From NCBI GenBank assembly GCA_016713365.1, contig JADJPG010000005.1, forward strand, positions 62,001 through 126,000: 64,000 bases of DNA, written 5' to 3'. Position numbers and translations under genes: made by a program. The notes under the pieces were generated by a model that ran no database searches, was not told the origin of the DNA, and saw only the letters and a program-made list of their open reading frames with translations. Positions 55,244-63,950 of the stretch are shown in pieces (the stretch's first letter is position 1; each line of letters opens with the position of its first letter). The DNA is from Verrucomicrobiota bacterium. Lineage in GTDB: Bacteria; Verrucomicrobiota; Verrucomicrobiia; Limisphaerales; JADJPG01.

Positions 55244-56890
55244 TCACCTCCCCGCCAGCTCCGCCTTCTCGTCCTTGCGGGCGCGGCGGCGGGCGACGAG
55301 GTCGGCGATCAGGTCGGGCAAGGTCTCAAGGTGTTCCTTCGGCCATTCGCCCATGAGGCAGATCTGAATCCAGTTCCGCTGAAGCAGGTACCCGCTGTTG
55401 TAGCTGAGGAGCGTGCCGCCTTTCTTGAGCAGTCCGCCGATGGTCTTCGAGGAAATCTCGGGCGGCAGCGCAATGGTGACGACGGCGGGTGCGGCGTGGC
55501 CTTCGGGCGCGAGAACCTGCAGGCCGACTTCGCGGAGGCGATTGCGCAGCCACGCGCCGACTTCGGCGATCTCGGCGTACTTCTCCGTCCAGTCGATGCG
55601 CGTGAGCGCGGTCTGGAGCGCGTAGACGAGGTTCGAGGATTGCGTGAAGGGCATGCCGGACTGCGCGGCGTAGTAGCCGAGGTCCATGTACCGCGGGAGG
55701 GCCTTGGGCGCGGGCGCGAGGTCGTGGTTGTAGAAGACCATCGAGAGGCCGGGAAAGGAGGCGAGGGCCTTGCCGCTGACGCAGGAGGCGAGGTAAACGT
55801 CCGTGAGATCGACGGGCACGGTGCCGATGGAGCTGATGCAGTCGAGGCAGAGTTTCAGCCCGCGCTCGCGGCAGATCTGCTTGAGCGTGGCGAGGTCGTT
55901 GAGAATACCGGTGGAGGTTTCGCAGTGGGGCGTCCAGACCCAGCGGAGCTTGGGATTCGCGTCGAGCCGCGCGCGGATCTCGGCGTAGTCGAGCGGGTCG
56001 CCCCAGCCGATTTGGTAGACTTCGAAGTCGAGTCCCTGGCGCGTGGCGTGGTCGAGCAGGCGGTCGCCGAACTCGCCGTTGCTCACGATGAGGCCGGGCT
56101 GTTTCAGCAACGAGAGCTGCGCGCAGATGGCGTCGTTCGCGAGGCTGCCGGAGCCGAGGAGGATCTCGACGTTGCGGGACTTGGTGAGGTCGCAAAGCAT
56201 CCGGCGCGTGGCACGGAAGTCGGCCATGAAACCATCCGACCGATGCGACACGGGACCGCGCGCGAAGGCTTTGCGGACTTCTTCATGCACATCGACGGGA
56301 CCGGGGAGATAGCACGCGAGAATCTTTTCGACGGCACTGTTCGGCGGCGTGAGGGCCTTGGCCATCTGGAGGAATTTCTCGAGCGTGAGATACATCGGCT
56401 GGAACTGCGCCTCGCCGCTGCCGACGAGCGGCCCGAACGGTACGAAGCCGAGGTGTTTGTAGAGGCGGGCCTGGCGCGTGGTGCCGGAGATGATCGCGAG
56501 ATCAAAGCCCATGTCCTTGAAGTGTTGCGCGAGAAGCCCAACGAGTTTCGAGAAGACGAAGCCGTTGCGGAAATCTTTCTCCACGGAGAGCAGGCGGACT
56601 TCGAGCACCTTGTGGCCGGCCGGCAGATGCGAGTCGAGGTCGGGGACTTTCTTGTCGAGCGAGAAGGGCCGCGCGCCGCGTCCGGTCACCATGCCGACGA
56701 GGCGGTCGCCTTGGAGGCAGATGGCGTAGGTGTTCTCGGCGTGGAATTTGTCCACGAGGCGTTGCTCAGGGTTGTGCTCGTGCTGCGGGATTTCCTCGAC
56801 GAAGGTTTTGTAGTTGAGGCGGTGGATGGCCTCAAACTCCCAGTCTTCGCTGGCGATTTTGAACTTCAACGAGGTTTCAGGCTTCGTCAT
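55244..56890 (-). CDS. GNAT acetyltransferase-class V aminotransferase fusion
   Basis: The 548-residue protein joins two domains. Residues 1 to about 185 are GNAT-like (GDRLVGMVTGRGARPFSLD, ISGTTRQARLYKHLGFVPFG). Residues about 190-535 form a class V PLP-dependent aminotransferase like alanine-glyoxylate or serine-pyruvate types: LLGSGSLANDAI, CETSTGILND, CLDCISSIGTVPVDL with the PLP Asp, and the PLP-binding Lys in SGKALASFPG (about 374). The fusion suggests that one substrate amine is acetylated and another transaminated. Its start overlaps the end of plsY by 14 bases. The small 54.9 kb gene follows. Substrate unknown. Confidence 0.78.
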   Translation of the reverse strand: MTKPETSLKFKIASEDWEFEAIHRLNYKTFVEEIPQHEHNPEQRLVDKFHAENTYAICLQGDRLVGMVTGRGARPFSLDKKVPDLDSHLPAGHKVLEVRLLSVEKDFRNGFVFSKLVGLLAQHFKDMGFDLAIISGTTRQARLYKHLGFVPFGPLVGSGEAQFQPMYLTLEKFLQMAKALTPPNSAVEKILACYLPGPVDVHEEVRKAFARGPVSHRSDGFMADFRATRRMLCDLTKSRNVEILLGSGSLANDAICAQLSLLKQPGLIVSNGEFGDRLLDHATRQGLDFEVYQIGWGDPLDYAEIRARLDANPKLRWVWTPHCETSTGILNDLATLKQICRERGLKLCLDCISSIGTVPVDLTDVYLASCVSGKALASFPGLSMVFYNHDLAPAPKALPRYMDLGYYAAQSGMPFTQSSNLVYALQTALTRIDWTEKYAEIAEVGAWLRNRLREVGLQVLAPEGHAAPAVVTIALPPEISSKTIGGLLKKGGTLLSYNSGYLLQRNWIQICLMGEWPKEHLETLPDLIADLVARRRARKDEKAELAGR

Positions 56891-57542
56891 GGGATCCTTT
56901 TTGCATTTCAGCTGGGGCCGCTTTTACCGGACGACCGCCGCCGATTCGAGCAATCTCTTCACGGATGTTCTTCCGATGCGTGAGCACGACAAGTATGGCG
57001 AGAATGGAAACCGCCGCAACTTGGACCTTCTCGGCGCCACAGAGATGACTGGTCAACGGTGCCAGCGCGAAAGCGATCATGCCGCTCAAGGTGAAATTTC
57101 GCAGCACGGCGATGACGGGAATGAACACCGCGAGCAGTGCGAGCACGATAAACGGATCGTAGGCGAGCAACGCACCAAGCGAGACCGCGATGCCCTTGCC
57201 ACCTTGGAAGCGGAGCTGGACCGGCCAGTTATGGCCGATGACGACCGCGACGAGGGCGGCCACCTTCGCTTCCGGGCCAAGTCCAATCCACGAAGCGCCA
57301 AGAACGGCGAGCGCGCCCTTGGCCGCATCCAGCAACAGCGTCACGGCAAAGCCGCCGCGCCCGAGCGCCCGTCCGACGTTGCGCGCGCCGACGTTTCCAC
57401 TGCCCAGCGCGCGGATGTCCTGCCCGGTTTTCCAACGCGTCCAGTAATAGCCAGCGGTGAAGCATCCAATGAAATAGCTGGCCACAATCCAACTGAGCTC
57501 GGGGCCCGTCAGGGTATGGCTTGGCGTTATTGGAAGACTCAT
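56877..57542 (-). CDS. plsY: Glycerol-3-phosphate acyltransferase PlsY
   Basis: The 221-residue integral membrane protein uses acyl-phosphate to acylate glycerol-3-phosphate, the first step of phospholipid synthesis. It has about five membrane segments and the PlsY motifs SGNVGARNVGR (about residue 48), GHNWPVQLRFQGGKGIAVSLG (about 103), and the C-terminal HRKNIREEIARI. Length and motifs are normal. It overlaps the GNAT-aminotransferase gene by 14 bases, so the pair is one transcript. Confidence 0.92.
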   Translation of the reverse strand: MSLPITPSHTLTGPELSWIVASYFIGCFTAGYYWTRWKTGQDIRALGSGNVGARNVGRALGRGGFAVTLLLDAAKGALAVLGASWIGLGPEAKVAALVAVVIGHNWPVQLRFQGGKGIAVSLGALLAYDPFIVLALLAVFIPVIAVLRNFTLSGMIAFALAPLTSHLCGAEKVQVAAVSILAILVVLTHRKNIREEIARIGGGRPVKAAPAEMQKGSHDEA

Positions 57543-57607
57543 GTTCAGCTTGCCGGCGAATGTAGCAATCTTGTCACACTTGGCAACGACTGTCTCCTCA
57601 CCGGCCC

Positions 57608-59266
57608 TCAGCGCTTCCCAGCTGGCGTTCGCCGCTTGATCCCCACCACATCGCTGGCGGGAATTTTCAAGCTACCCGCCGCGGAATCCTGCGCAACAAT
57701 CTCTCCCGGCTCCAGACGCAGCGACGCGGGCTTTAGCAGGGATCCATCCCGCAGGCGCACTTCAAACTTGCCGGGATTCGATCCCACCTCGCGCATCACC
57801 ACGGCCACCGCTTCCTTGCGGACATCATACTGGCGGGTGCCGAAGAGAATCGAATTCAGCCGCACACGCTGGCCATCGAAGCCGCGGAAATCACCGTCCA
57901 CAAAGTCGCCCTTCGCCAGCAGGATCCCAGGCCGGCCGGATTGCAGGCGTGCCTCCATTCCCTTCGAGAGCGGTTGGAAAACGATGCGCGCCACGTTGAG
58001 CGTGGTAACGGGTGATGCCTTAAGCAGGCCGGTCGCGCGCAGGGAGGTTTCCGTGCCCCGCTCGACGCCGCACGCCACGAATGTGCCATTGCGCAGGAGC
58101 AGGCCCGGCGGCAATTTCGCGTCCGCGCCCGAACCCGGCACGTAGCCCGCAGACGGAGCCGACGCGAAGAGATGCGTGGACGGGATGTTCGTTTTGGCCG
58201 TGGAACCGCTGCTCCACCACAGTTTCGCCACCGCATCACCGCTGGTGCTAAAACATTCCATTCGCACGTCATAACGTTCCCCGGCGACCAGCGGCAGGCT
58301 GCCTTTGCTCTCGGACAGCCAGAACTGCGCGGTGCGATTGATGATGGGCTGGCCGTCGATCCAGAGGCGCACCCGTTCATCCGCCGTGACGAAGAAGCTG
58401 TATTCCTCCGAATGGTCCACCTTCACCTGCCCCGTCCAGCGAACCGCGAGATTCGTGCGACCGAATCCCGGCAACGGATCGCGATCGGTCCACGCGAAGT
58501 TCACCGTAGAATCCAACCGCGTGTGACTTGGTCCCGAGAAGTCCGCGTGCGCGTAATACGTCCCGACCAGCCCGGACGCGCCGGACACTTCCGCCGTCCG
58601 CGATGGCAGCCAGCTCTTCGCATACATCCGGCTGCGCGGCACGAATCGCCGGCTGATTCCCGGCCCTGTCCACAACAACTGCGCGCGCGCCGCACCGGAA
58701 GCATTGGCCATCACCAGCTTGATTGGCACACGCTTGTCGGATTCCAAGGTGAACGCCGCACTGGTCGCCTCCCCTCCCTCACGCGCGCCGGAGACGGTGG
58801 CCACTGGTTTTTCCGCGACAAACAACGCCGCGTGATCATCCGCCACAATGGAAAACCGATACTCGCCCGAGACCGGCGCCTCCACCTCTCCGCACCACAC
58901 CACGCTAAATTGTCCCGCCGGAATTCCCGGTGCCGCCTCGCCCGTCGGCCAGCTGAACTGAATCGATTCATCCAGGCGCACGAACGGCGCGCCGGACTGG
59001 TTCGTGTTCGCGAAGTAGAATCCGAGCAGGCCATTGCCCAAGCCAGCGCCACCCGGCTGCTCCGCATCGGCCGTGAGAAACTCCGCCGCCAGCACATTGG
59101 TCAGCGCGATGGATTCCGTCGCGCCACCCGACGAGACCGTCAGCGCCCCGACAGCCAGCTGAAGATCGCCCTTGAACTGGCGACCGTCCGTGGTCTGCAC
59201 CGATCCAGCCGACGCCAAACCAATCGTCGCCAGCGAGAGCGCGAATATGAAAACGGATGAACGCAT
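57608..59266 (-). CDS. Secreted protein with two PA14 domains
   Basis: The start at 59266 gives a signal peptide (MRSSVFIFALSLATIGLASA); the open frame continues upstream without it. The 552-residue protein has two PA14/GLEYA-like domains: GFYFANTNQSGAPFVRLDESIQF...FSWP with ADDHAALFVA, and GTYYAHADFSGPSHTRLDSTVNFAW with TADERVRLWIDGQ. A C-terminal stretch has repeated strands and a carbohydrate-associated look. PA14 domains bind carbohydrates, so extracellular glycan binding is likely. Stands alone. Confidence 0.85.
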   Translation of the reverse strand: MRSSVFIFALSLATIGLASAGSVQTTDGRQFKGDLQLAVGALTVSSGGATESIALTNVLAAEFLTADAEQPGGAGLGNGLLGFYFANTNQSGAPFVRLDESIQFSWPTGEAAPGIPAGQFSVVWCGEVEAPVSGEYRFSIVADDHAALFVAEKPVATVSGAREGGEATSAAFTLESDKRVPIKLVMANASGAARAQLLWTGPGISRRFVPRSRMYAKSWLPSRTAEVSGASGLVGTYYAHADFSGPSHTRLDSTVNFAWTDRDPLPGFGRTNLAVRWTGQVKVDHSEEYSFFVTADERVRLWIDGQPIINRTAQFWLSESKGSLPLVAGERYDVRMECFSTSGDAVAKLWWSSGSTAKTNIPSTHLFASAPSAGYVPGSGADAKLPPGLLLRNGTFVACGVERGTETSLRATGLLKASPVTTLNVARIVFQPLSKGMEARLQSGRPGILLAKGDFVDGDFRGFDGQRVRLNSILFGTRQYDVRKEAVAVVMREVGSNPGKFEVRLRDGSLLKPASLRLEPGEIVAQDSAAGSLKIPASDVVGIKRRTPAGKR

Positions 59267-59319
59267 TCCGGGAATTAAATCGAAGAACCGGGCGCGGCGT
59301 CGAGTGACTTCAACGCAGC

Positions 59320-60093
59320 TCAATCGCGCTCCAGTCGCACCGGACCTTCGCTCAACGTCGCGTTCGTGTCGCCATACAGTCCGCGATTGCTCTGGTTGAA
59401 CTCGAACTTCAAGTCCACCTCCAGCGCCGACAACGACACAAGCTTCCAATGCGTCGGGACAAAGACCGATTTGCCGCCGCGATCGATCTTCGTCAGCTCG
59501 AACGCCAGCAACAGATGCAACGCGTCTCGCGTGACTTTGGGCGTGGCGCTGGGCGAGTAATAGAAGCTGCGCTGCGTCGTGTTCACCGTCTTTGCATTGT
59601 AGGTCTTCAGCTCCAGGTAACACGGCGTGGGCAAGGTGATCTCGATGTCCGGATAGCCTGTGGATTGAGCGCGATTTTGGGTCGTCCGAGGAATGCGCGC
59701 CTCCACGCCGCATTCCTTCAGCGCCGCGCGGACGAACGGTTCGAGATAATTGCCCGCCTCATTCGGACGCGCCGCAACAATGCCTTCGCGACTCGCGCGC
59801 TCGCCAGCCAGTCGCGCCGCCTTCAGCAGCTTCGACTGTAACTCGGCGTGGGCCGCGTTGTTTGTGTCGAGGTCGAGAACACGATGACCAGTCGTCGCCT
59901 CAATCACGGTCTTGAACGGAATCTTCTTCGCGGGCTTGGTCAGTTCGGCGAGCGACGAGAGAGAGTTGGTGGTCGGTTGACCAAAGCACAGTGAAGGAAT
60001 GACCAATGACGCAATGACCAATATCCAATGAATGAACAATGGCATCGAGAGGAGCGCGTTCAGCCAGCGAGAGTTCATTGGGTCATTCGACAT
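59320..60093 (-). CDS. Probable type II restriction endonuclease (PD-(D/E)xK-like)
   Basis: The 257-residue product has the order found in many type II endonucleases: an Asn-x2-Gly-x3-Glu helix (RPNEAGNYLEPF, about residues 109-120), an acidic residue in STGYPDIEI (about 145), and an ELK triad in CYLELKTYNAK (about 161). It lies 22 bases after the methyltransferase gene on the same strand, the typical restriction-modification layout. The first 40 residues are encoded by an interspersed inverted repeat and mimic a signal peptide, so the true start is uncertain. Specificity is unknown. Confidence 0.68.
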   Translation of the reverse strand: MSNDPMNSRWLNALLSMPLFIHWILVIASLVIPSLCFGQPTTNSLSSLAELTKPAKKIPFKTVIEATTGHRVLDLDTNNAAHAELQSKLLKAARLAGERASREGIVAARPNEAGNYLEPFVRAALKECGVEARIPRTTQNRAQSTGYPDIEITLPTPCYLELKTYNAKTVNTTQRSFYYSPSATPKVTRDALHLLLAFELTKIDRGGKSVFVPTHWKLVSLSALEVDLKFEFNQSNRGLYGDTNATLSEGPVRLERD

Positions 60094-60126
60094 TCATTGG
60101 TCATTGCGTCATTTGTCATTGAGCAT
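59999..60126. repeat. Interspersed inverted repeat between restriction and modification genes
   Basis: Arms of about 44 bases (59999-60042 and 60073-60126, imperfect) share the phrase ATTGGTCATTGCGTCATT, with a 30-base loop. The repeated ATTGGTCATT words suggest a common interspersed element. The arms contribute the predicted start and first 40 codons of the endonuclease frame. Confidence 0.7.
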
Positions 60127-61417
60127 TCACACCGGGCTTTCGGAACACCACGATCCGGTTCGTATTCGTCCCCTTGCCCATGTTGTCCACGCCCCAGCAG
60201 TTCGCAGTCTTCGTGAACTCCTGATCGTTGATGACCACCAGCAGCGGCTCCAGACCGGCCGCAATGCCGCACGGCAACACCGCTTCCTCCAGCTTCGTTT
60301 TGCCGCCGTGCACTTCGCCAACCTCGAACGCCACATGACCGCCGGGCTTCAGCACGCGCGCGAGTTCGTGGAAGACCGCCGTCATCGCCGCCTGCCATTG
60401 GTCGAGCTTCTTGAGCATCGTAATCGCGACGGATTTCGAATCCACGCCGAGGAACCAGCAACGCAGCCAGTTGTCGGCGTCGTATTGCACCACATCGAGG
60501 AACGGCGGCGACGTCACCACCAGACTGATTGAGCCGGACGGAATCTGTGGCGTGCCACTACATGCGCTGGTGACCAGCAACGCGCCTGGCGCCACGGTCG
60601 CCAGAGTCGCGCGCACCTCCGCTGTCACATCGCCGAGGAGCTGTTTCGATTTCTTGAGAATGATCTTCCGCACGTCCCGTTCCGGCGGCACCTGATTGCG
60701 CTTCGCGTTGATGCGCAACTGCGACTTCACGGACACCGCCTGGTTCGGCGGCAGCGTGTAGACGGAGAAAAATCCGGCCGAATGCCCCGTGAGCCGGTTC
60801 AGCGCAACAAGCGCGATCCAATCATCCAGCACGTCCGCGCTGCCGTCCGCCCGGCGGCGGAGCAGATACTTCTTCAGCGCGCAGATGTGACGGAGCGTTT
60901 GCGGGTGGTAGAAGACCAGCAATTCATCCGGGAATTCATCCGCATCCTCGAGCGGAATCGCTTTCAACCGCGCTTCCACCGCCGCAAGCGTCGGCGGCGT
61001 GAGGCGTGGTCGCACAAACGTCTGGCTGAGCGGATTGATGTCGCAGCCGGTCGGCACGCGACCGAGCAATGCGGCCTCGACCGGCGTCGTGCCGCGGCCC
61101 ATGAACGGATCGTAAACGCGCTCGCCCGGCTCCGTCAGCCGCTCGATGAAGAACCTCGGGAGCTGCGGCTTGAAGCACGCGCGGTAGGAAACTTCGTGCA
61201 GCGAACTTGCCTGCCGCTGGCGCGCCGTCCAGAACTCGTTCACGTAAGTCGGCACATCGAGTGGAGTGCCGTCGAACGTCGCGGCCTTCGTGGCGACAAT
61301 TCGCGTCTCCTCGCCGAACACTCGGAAGGCGGCCAGATCTTCCGCCAGATTCTCCAGCCGACGCGGCGCAGGATGCGCGGCCGGGAAAAGCGGGAGCTCG
61401 ATTGCTTCTGGAGACAT
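60116..61417 (-). CDS. Site-specific DNA methyltransferase, probably N4-cytosine type
   Basis: The 433-residue product has the AdoMet motif I as DPFMGRGTTPVEAALLG (about residues 100-116). A variable region of about 190 residues that may hold target recognition follows, then motif IV LVVTSPPFLDVVQYDADNW (about 302). This order (I, recognition, IV) is the alpha-like class, and TSPPF favours N4-cytosine over N6-adenine, though this is not decisive. Length is typical of a type II modification enzyme. The endonuclease-like gene follows on the same strand. Confidence 0.85.
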   Translation of the reverse strand: MSPEAIELPLFPAAHPAPRRLENLAEDLAAFRVFGEETRIVATKAATFDGTPLDVPTYVNEFWTARQRQASSLHEVSYRACFKPQLPRFFIERLTEPGERVYDPFMGRGTTPVEAALLGRVPTGCDINPLSQTFVRPRLTPPTLAAVEARLKAIPLEDADEFPDELLVFYHPQTLRHICALKKYLLRRRADGSADVLDDWIALVALNRLTGHSAGFFSVYTLPPNQAVSVKSQLRINAKRNQVPPERDVRKIILKKSKQLLGDVTAEVRATLATVAPGALLVTSACSGTPQIPSGSISLVVTSPPFLDVVQYDADNWLRCWFLGVDSKSVAITMLKKLDQWQAAMTAVFHELARVLKPGGHVAFEVGEVHGGKTKLEEAVLPCGIAAGLEPLLVVINDQEFTKTANCWGVDNMGKGTNTNRIVVFRKPGVNAQ

Positions 61418-61569
61418 TCGACGGACATCACATCATCGTGAGCTGCTTCTGGCAAGCCGCGCTCGTATCGACGGCGGTGTCGTTCAGACGCTTCCCTTGA
61501 CTCCCTCAGGTCGCGCCATAATCTCGATTTCGTTCCGACCGTGGTTTTAACAATCAACCAAATCATTCA

Positions 61570-62214
61570 ATGAAAGCGTTTCAAGCGAGGAAGCTGTGGA
61601 GTCATTCATTCATGGCAGCGCTGGCGGCGAGCATACTCATGGCGGGATGCGCAACCAGCAGTTCCACAAAACCCGCGGCGACGGTGACGTATCCATCCAA
61701 AGCCAATGGCTGGAATGGCATTGATGGCGTGGAGTTCGTCCAGCCTTACAAGCTATCGGCCTACACGGCCTTGGTTGTCGAGCCGGTCGTGACCAACAAA
61801 TGCACGCTCCCGTTGAAGGAGGACAACACTTACGACGTAACGCTGGCCGCCCTCGGTCAAGCCGACGGTTTGGTGTTCGCGCAAATTGAAAGTGGTCTGA
61901 AGGGGAAGATCCCGGTGGTGGCGAAAAGCGCGCCGGAACAGCCGACGGGCAACACGCTGCTGCTGAAGGTCAAGGTTTCGGAAATCAATCCCGGATCTGC
62001 CGCAGCGCGATTTTGGGTCAGCTTTGGCGCGGGCAGCGGCTGGGTCCGCATGGAAGGCGAGCTCGTTGATGCCGCGACGCAAAAGTCGCTGCTCAAGTTC
62101 GATCAACGCCGTGTCAGCTCCATGCGTCTCGACTACAAGAGCGTGCTCGCATCGTGCACGAAGGAGATCGGCGAAGACTTCGCCCGGCTGATCAAACTCG
62201 CCGAGGGCAAGTGA
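61570..62214 (+). CDS. Lipoprotein of the DUF4410-like type
   Basis: The 214-residue product has a type II signal with the lipobox ILMAGC (Cys at about 27), so it should be diacylated and held in a membrane. The body has beta strands (VEFVQPYKLSAYTALVVEP, NTLLLKVKVSEINPGSAAARFWVSFGAGSG) resembling DUF4410 lipoproteins and LolA-like folds. It precedes the FabG-like gene by 17 bases on the same strand, so it may belong to the same gene cluster. Function unknown. Confidence 0.7.
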   Translation: MKAFQARKLWSHSFMAALAASILMAGCATSSSTKPAATVTYPSKANGWNGIDGVEFVQPYKLSAYTALVVEPVVTNKCTLPLKEDNTYDVTLAALGQADGLVFAQIESGLKGKIPVVAKSAPEQPTGNTLLLKVKVSEINPGSAAARFWVSFGAGSGWVRMEGELVDAATQKSLLKFDQRRVSSMRLDYKSVLASCTKEIGEDFARLIKLAEGK

Positions 62215-62231
62215 GCGTTTCTACGGCGAAC

Positions 62232-62959
62232 ATGACCAAACGCATCGCACTCGTCACCGGCGCCAGCCGCGGCATCGGTCGCGCCATCGCCGTGGCGCTG
62301 GCCCAAGCTGGCTGCCATGTGGCGATCAACTTCCGCTCCAACGAAGCCGAGGCGCAAGAGACGCTCGTGCTCGTTCAGAAAGCCGGCGGCTCGGGCGAGT
62401 TGTGCCCTTCGATGTCGCTGATGGCGCGGCCTGCGAAGCGGCGGCAGCGAAGCTGATCGCCGCACACAAGCGTCTCGACATCCTCGTGAACAACGCCGGC
62501 ATTCGGCAGGACGCGCTGCTTGTCTTCATGACGCCCGAGCAATGGGCGCAGGTCATCGCCACGAACCTCACGAGCTTCTACAACCTCACCAAGCCCGCGG
62601 CCAAGCAGATGGCCATGCAACGATGGGGTCGCATCGTCAGCGTCGCGTCCACGGCCGGCCAGACCGGTGTCGAAGGTCAGGCGAACTACGCGGCGGCGAA
62701 GGCTGGTGTCATTGGCGCGTCGAAGGCGCTCGCTCGCGAAATCGCCAAGCGCGGCGTAACGGTGAACGTGCTCGCGCCCGGCTTCATCGAAACGGACATG
62801 ACTGCCGACGTGCCGCGGGATCAAATGCTCGCGCGCATTCCCGCCGGACGTTTCGGCAAGCCGGAGGAAGTCGCCGCTGCCGCCGCGTTCCTGTGCTCGG
62901 ACGGTGCGGCCTACATCACCGGCGCCGTGCTGAACATCAACGGCGGCGTTTACACCTGA
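62232..62959 (+). CDS. FabG-like 3-oxoacyl-ACP reductase (SDR family, frameshifted)
   Basis: The start at 62232 gives the Rossmann motif RIALVTGASRGIGRA (residues 4-18). The frame breaks near 62402: GELCPF must join PFDVADG, which needs one C in a CCC run. The second frame continues with LVNNAGIRQD, the catalytic Ser/Tyr/Lys (STAGQTGVEG...NYAAAKAG) and NINGGVYT. Joined length is about 242 residues, normal for FabG. It reduces 3-oxoacyl-ACP with NADPH. Followed by an acyltransferase one base on and an apparent dehydratase, so it is probably part of a polyketide/fatty-acid-like locus. Confidence 0.82.
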
Positions 62960-62960
62960 G

Positions 62961-63947
62961 ATGGCGGCACCGGCGTCCCAAACGAAACACTGGTCCGGCA
63001 CCGGCAAGCTGCGCGGCGGCACCTTCGGCGTCCGCTTCTTCATCACTGCGCTGCGCTTGCTCGGCCTGCGGCTGACCTACGTTCTGCTCGTTCCCGTCGT
63101 GCTCACGCTGTCGTTCATCTCGCCGGACATCGCGGCCACGATGGGGTTCCACCGTCGCATGTTCGGCCCGCGAAACGCCCTCGGTCGGCGCTGGCTCGTC
63201 ATCAAACATTTCTTCTCCTTCGGCCGCGCCATCATCGATCGCACCGCGATTCTCGCCGGCATGACCAAACGGTTCTCGTTCACGTTCGACGGCGAGAAAC
63301 ATCTGCGCGACGCCGTGGCAGGCGGCAAAGGCGTCCTCCTGCTCACCGCGCATGTTGGCAATTGGGAAGTCGCCGGCCAGCTCCTTTCACGCATCGACGT
63401 GCCCGTCAACGTCACCGGCTTCGACAACGAAGATCCCGCCGTGCGCGCGTTGCTGAACAAAATCTCGAAGCAGAAGTTCAAACTCATCCCGCTCTCCGGC
63501 GCGCCCACGGATGTCATCGAACTCGTCGCCGCACTGCGTCGTGGGGAGCTCGTCTGCATGCTCGGCGACCGTGCCTATGGCGGGCCCACTGCGCGCGTGC
63601 CGTTCTTCGGGGATGTCGCCTCGTTTCCCGTCGGCCCGTACGTGCTCGCGGCCATAGCCGGCGCGCCACTGGTGCAAGTTTTCAGCCTGCGCGAACCCGG
63701 CGGGCACTATCATTTCTTCGGCTTCCCGCCCGTGCCGCCGGTTCATCCGCCGCGTCACGAACGCGACGCGCATCTCCGCAACTGCGCCGCGCAATTCGCC
63801 GCCAACCTCGAAAGCATCGTGAAACGCGACCCGCTCCAGTGGTACAACTTCTTTCCGTTTTGGGATGAGCCGAAGAGCAAACCTGATGCTGCGGAACAAG
63901 CCTCAGCCGTCGTGACGCAACCCAACCCCGCCGCGCGCGCGAACTGA
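62961..63947 (+). CDS. LpxL/HtrB-type lysophospholipid/lipid A acyltransferase
   Basis: The 328-residue product has an N-terminal membrane segment (LTYVLLVPVVLTLSFI) and the H-x4-E acyltransferase motif TAHVGNWEVAG (about residue 130). RRGELVCMLGDRAYGG and VFSLREPGGHYHFF match the LpxL/LPLAT family. It transfers an acyl chain, typically to lipid A or a related lipid. It starts one base after the FabG-like stop and is followed by a dehydratase-like gene, which fits a cluster building an unusual acyl chain. Substrate unknown. Confidence 0.85.
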   Translation: MAAPASQTKHWSGTGKLRGGTFGVRFFITALRLLGLRLTYVLLVPVVLTLSFISPDIAATMGFHRRMFGPRNALGRRWLVIKHFFSFGRAIIDRTAILAGMTKRFSFTFDGEKHLRDAVAGGKGVLLLTAHVGNWEVAGQLLSRIDVPVNVTGFDNEDPAVRALLNKISKQKFKLIPLSGAPTDVIELVAALRRGELVCMLGDRAYGGPTARVPFFGDVASFPVGPYVLAAIAGAPLVQVFSLREPGGHYHFFGFPPVPPVHPPRHERDAHLRNCAAQFAANLESIVKRDPLQWYNFFPFWDEPKSKPDAAEQASAVVTQPNPAARAN

Positions 63948-63950
63948 ACC

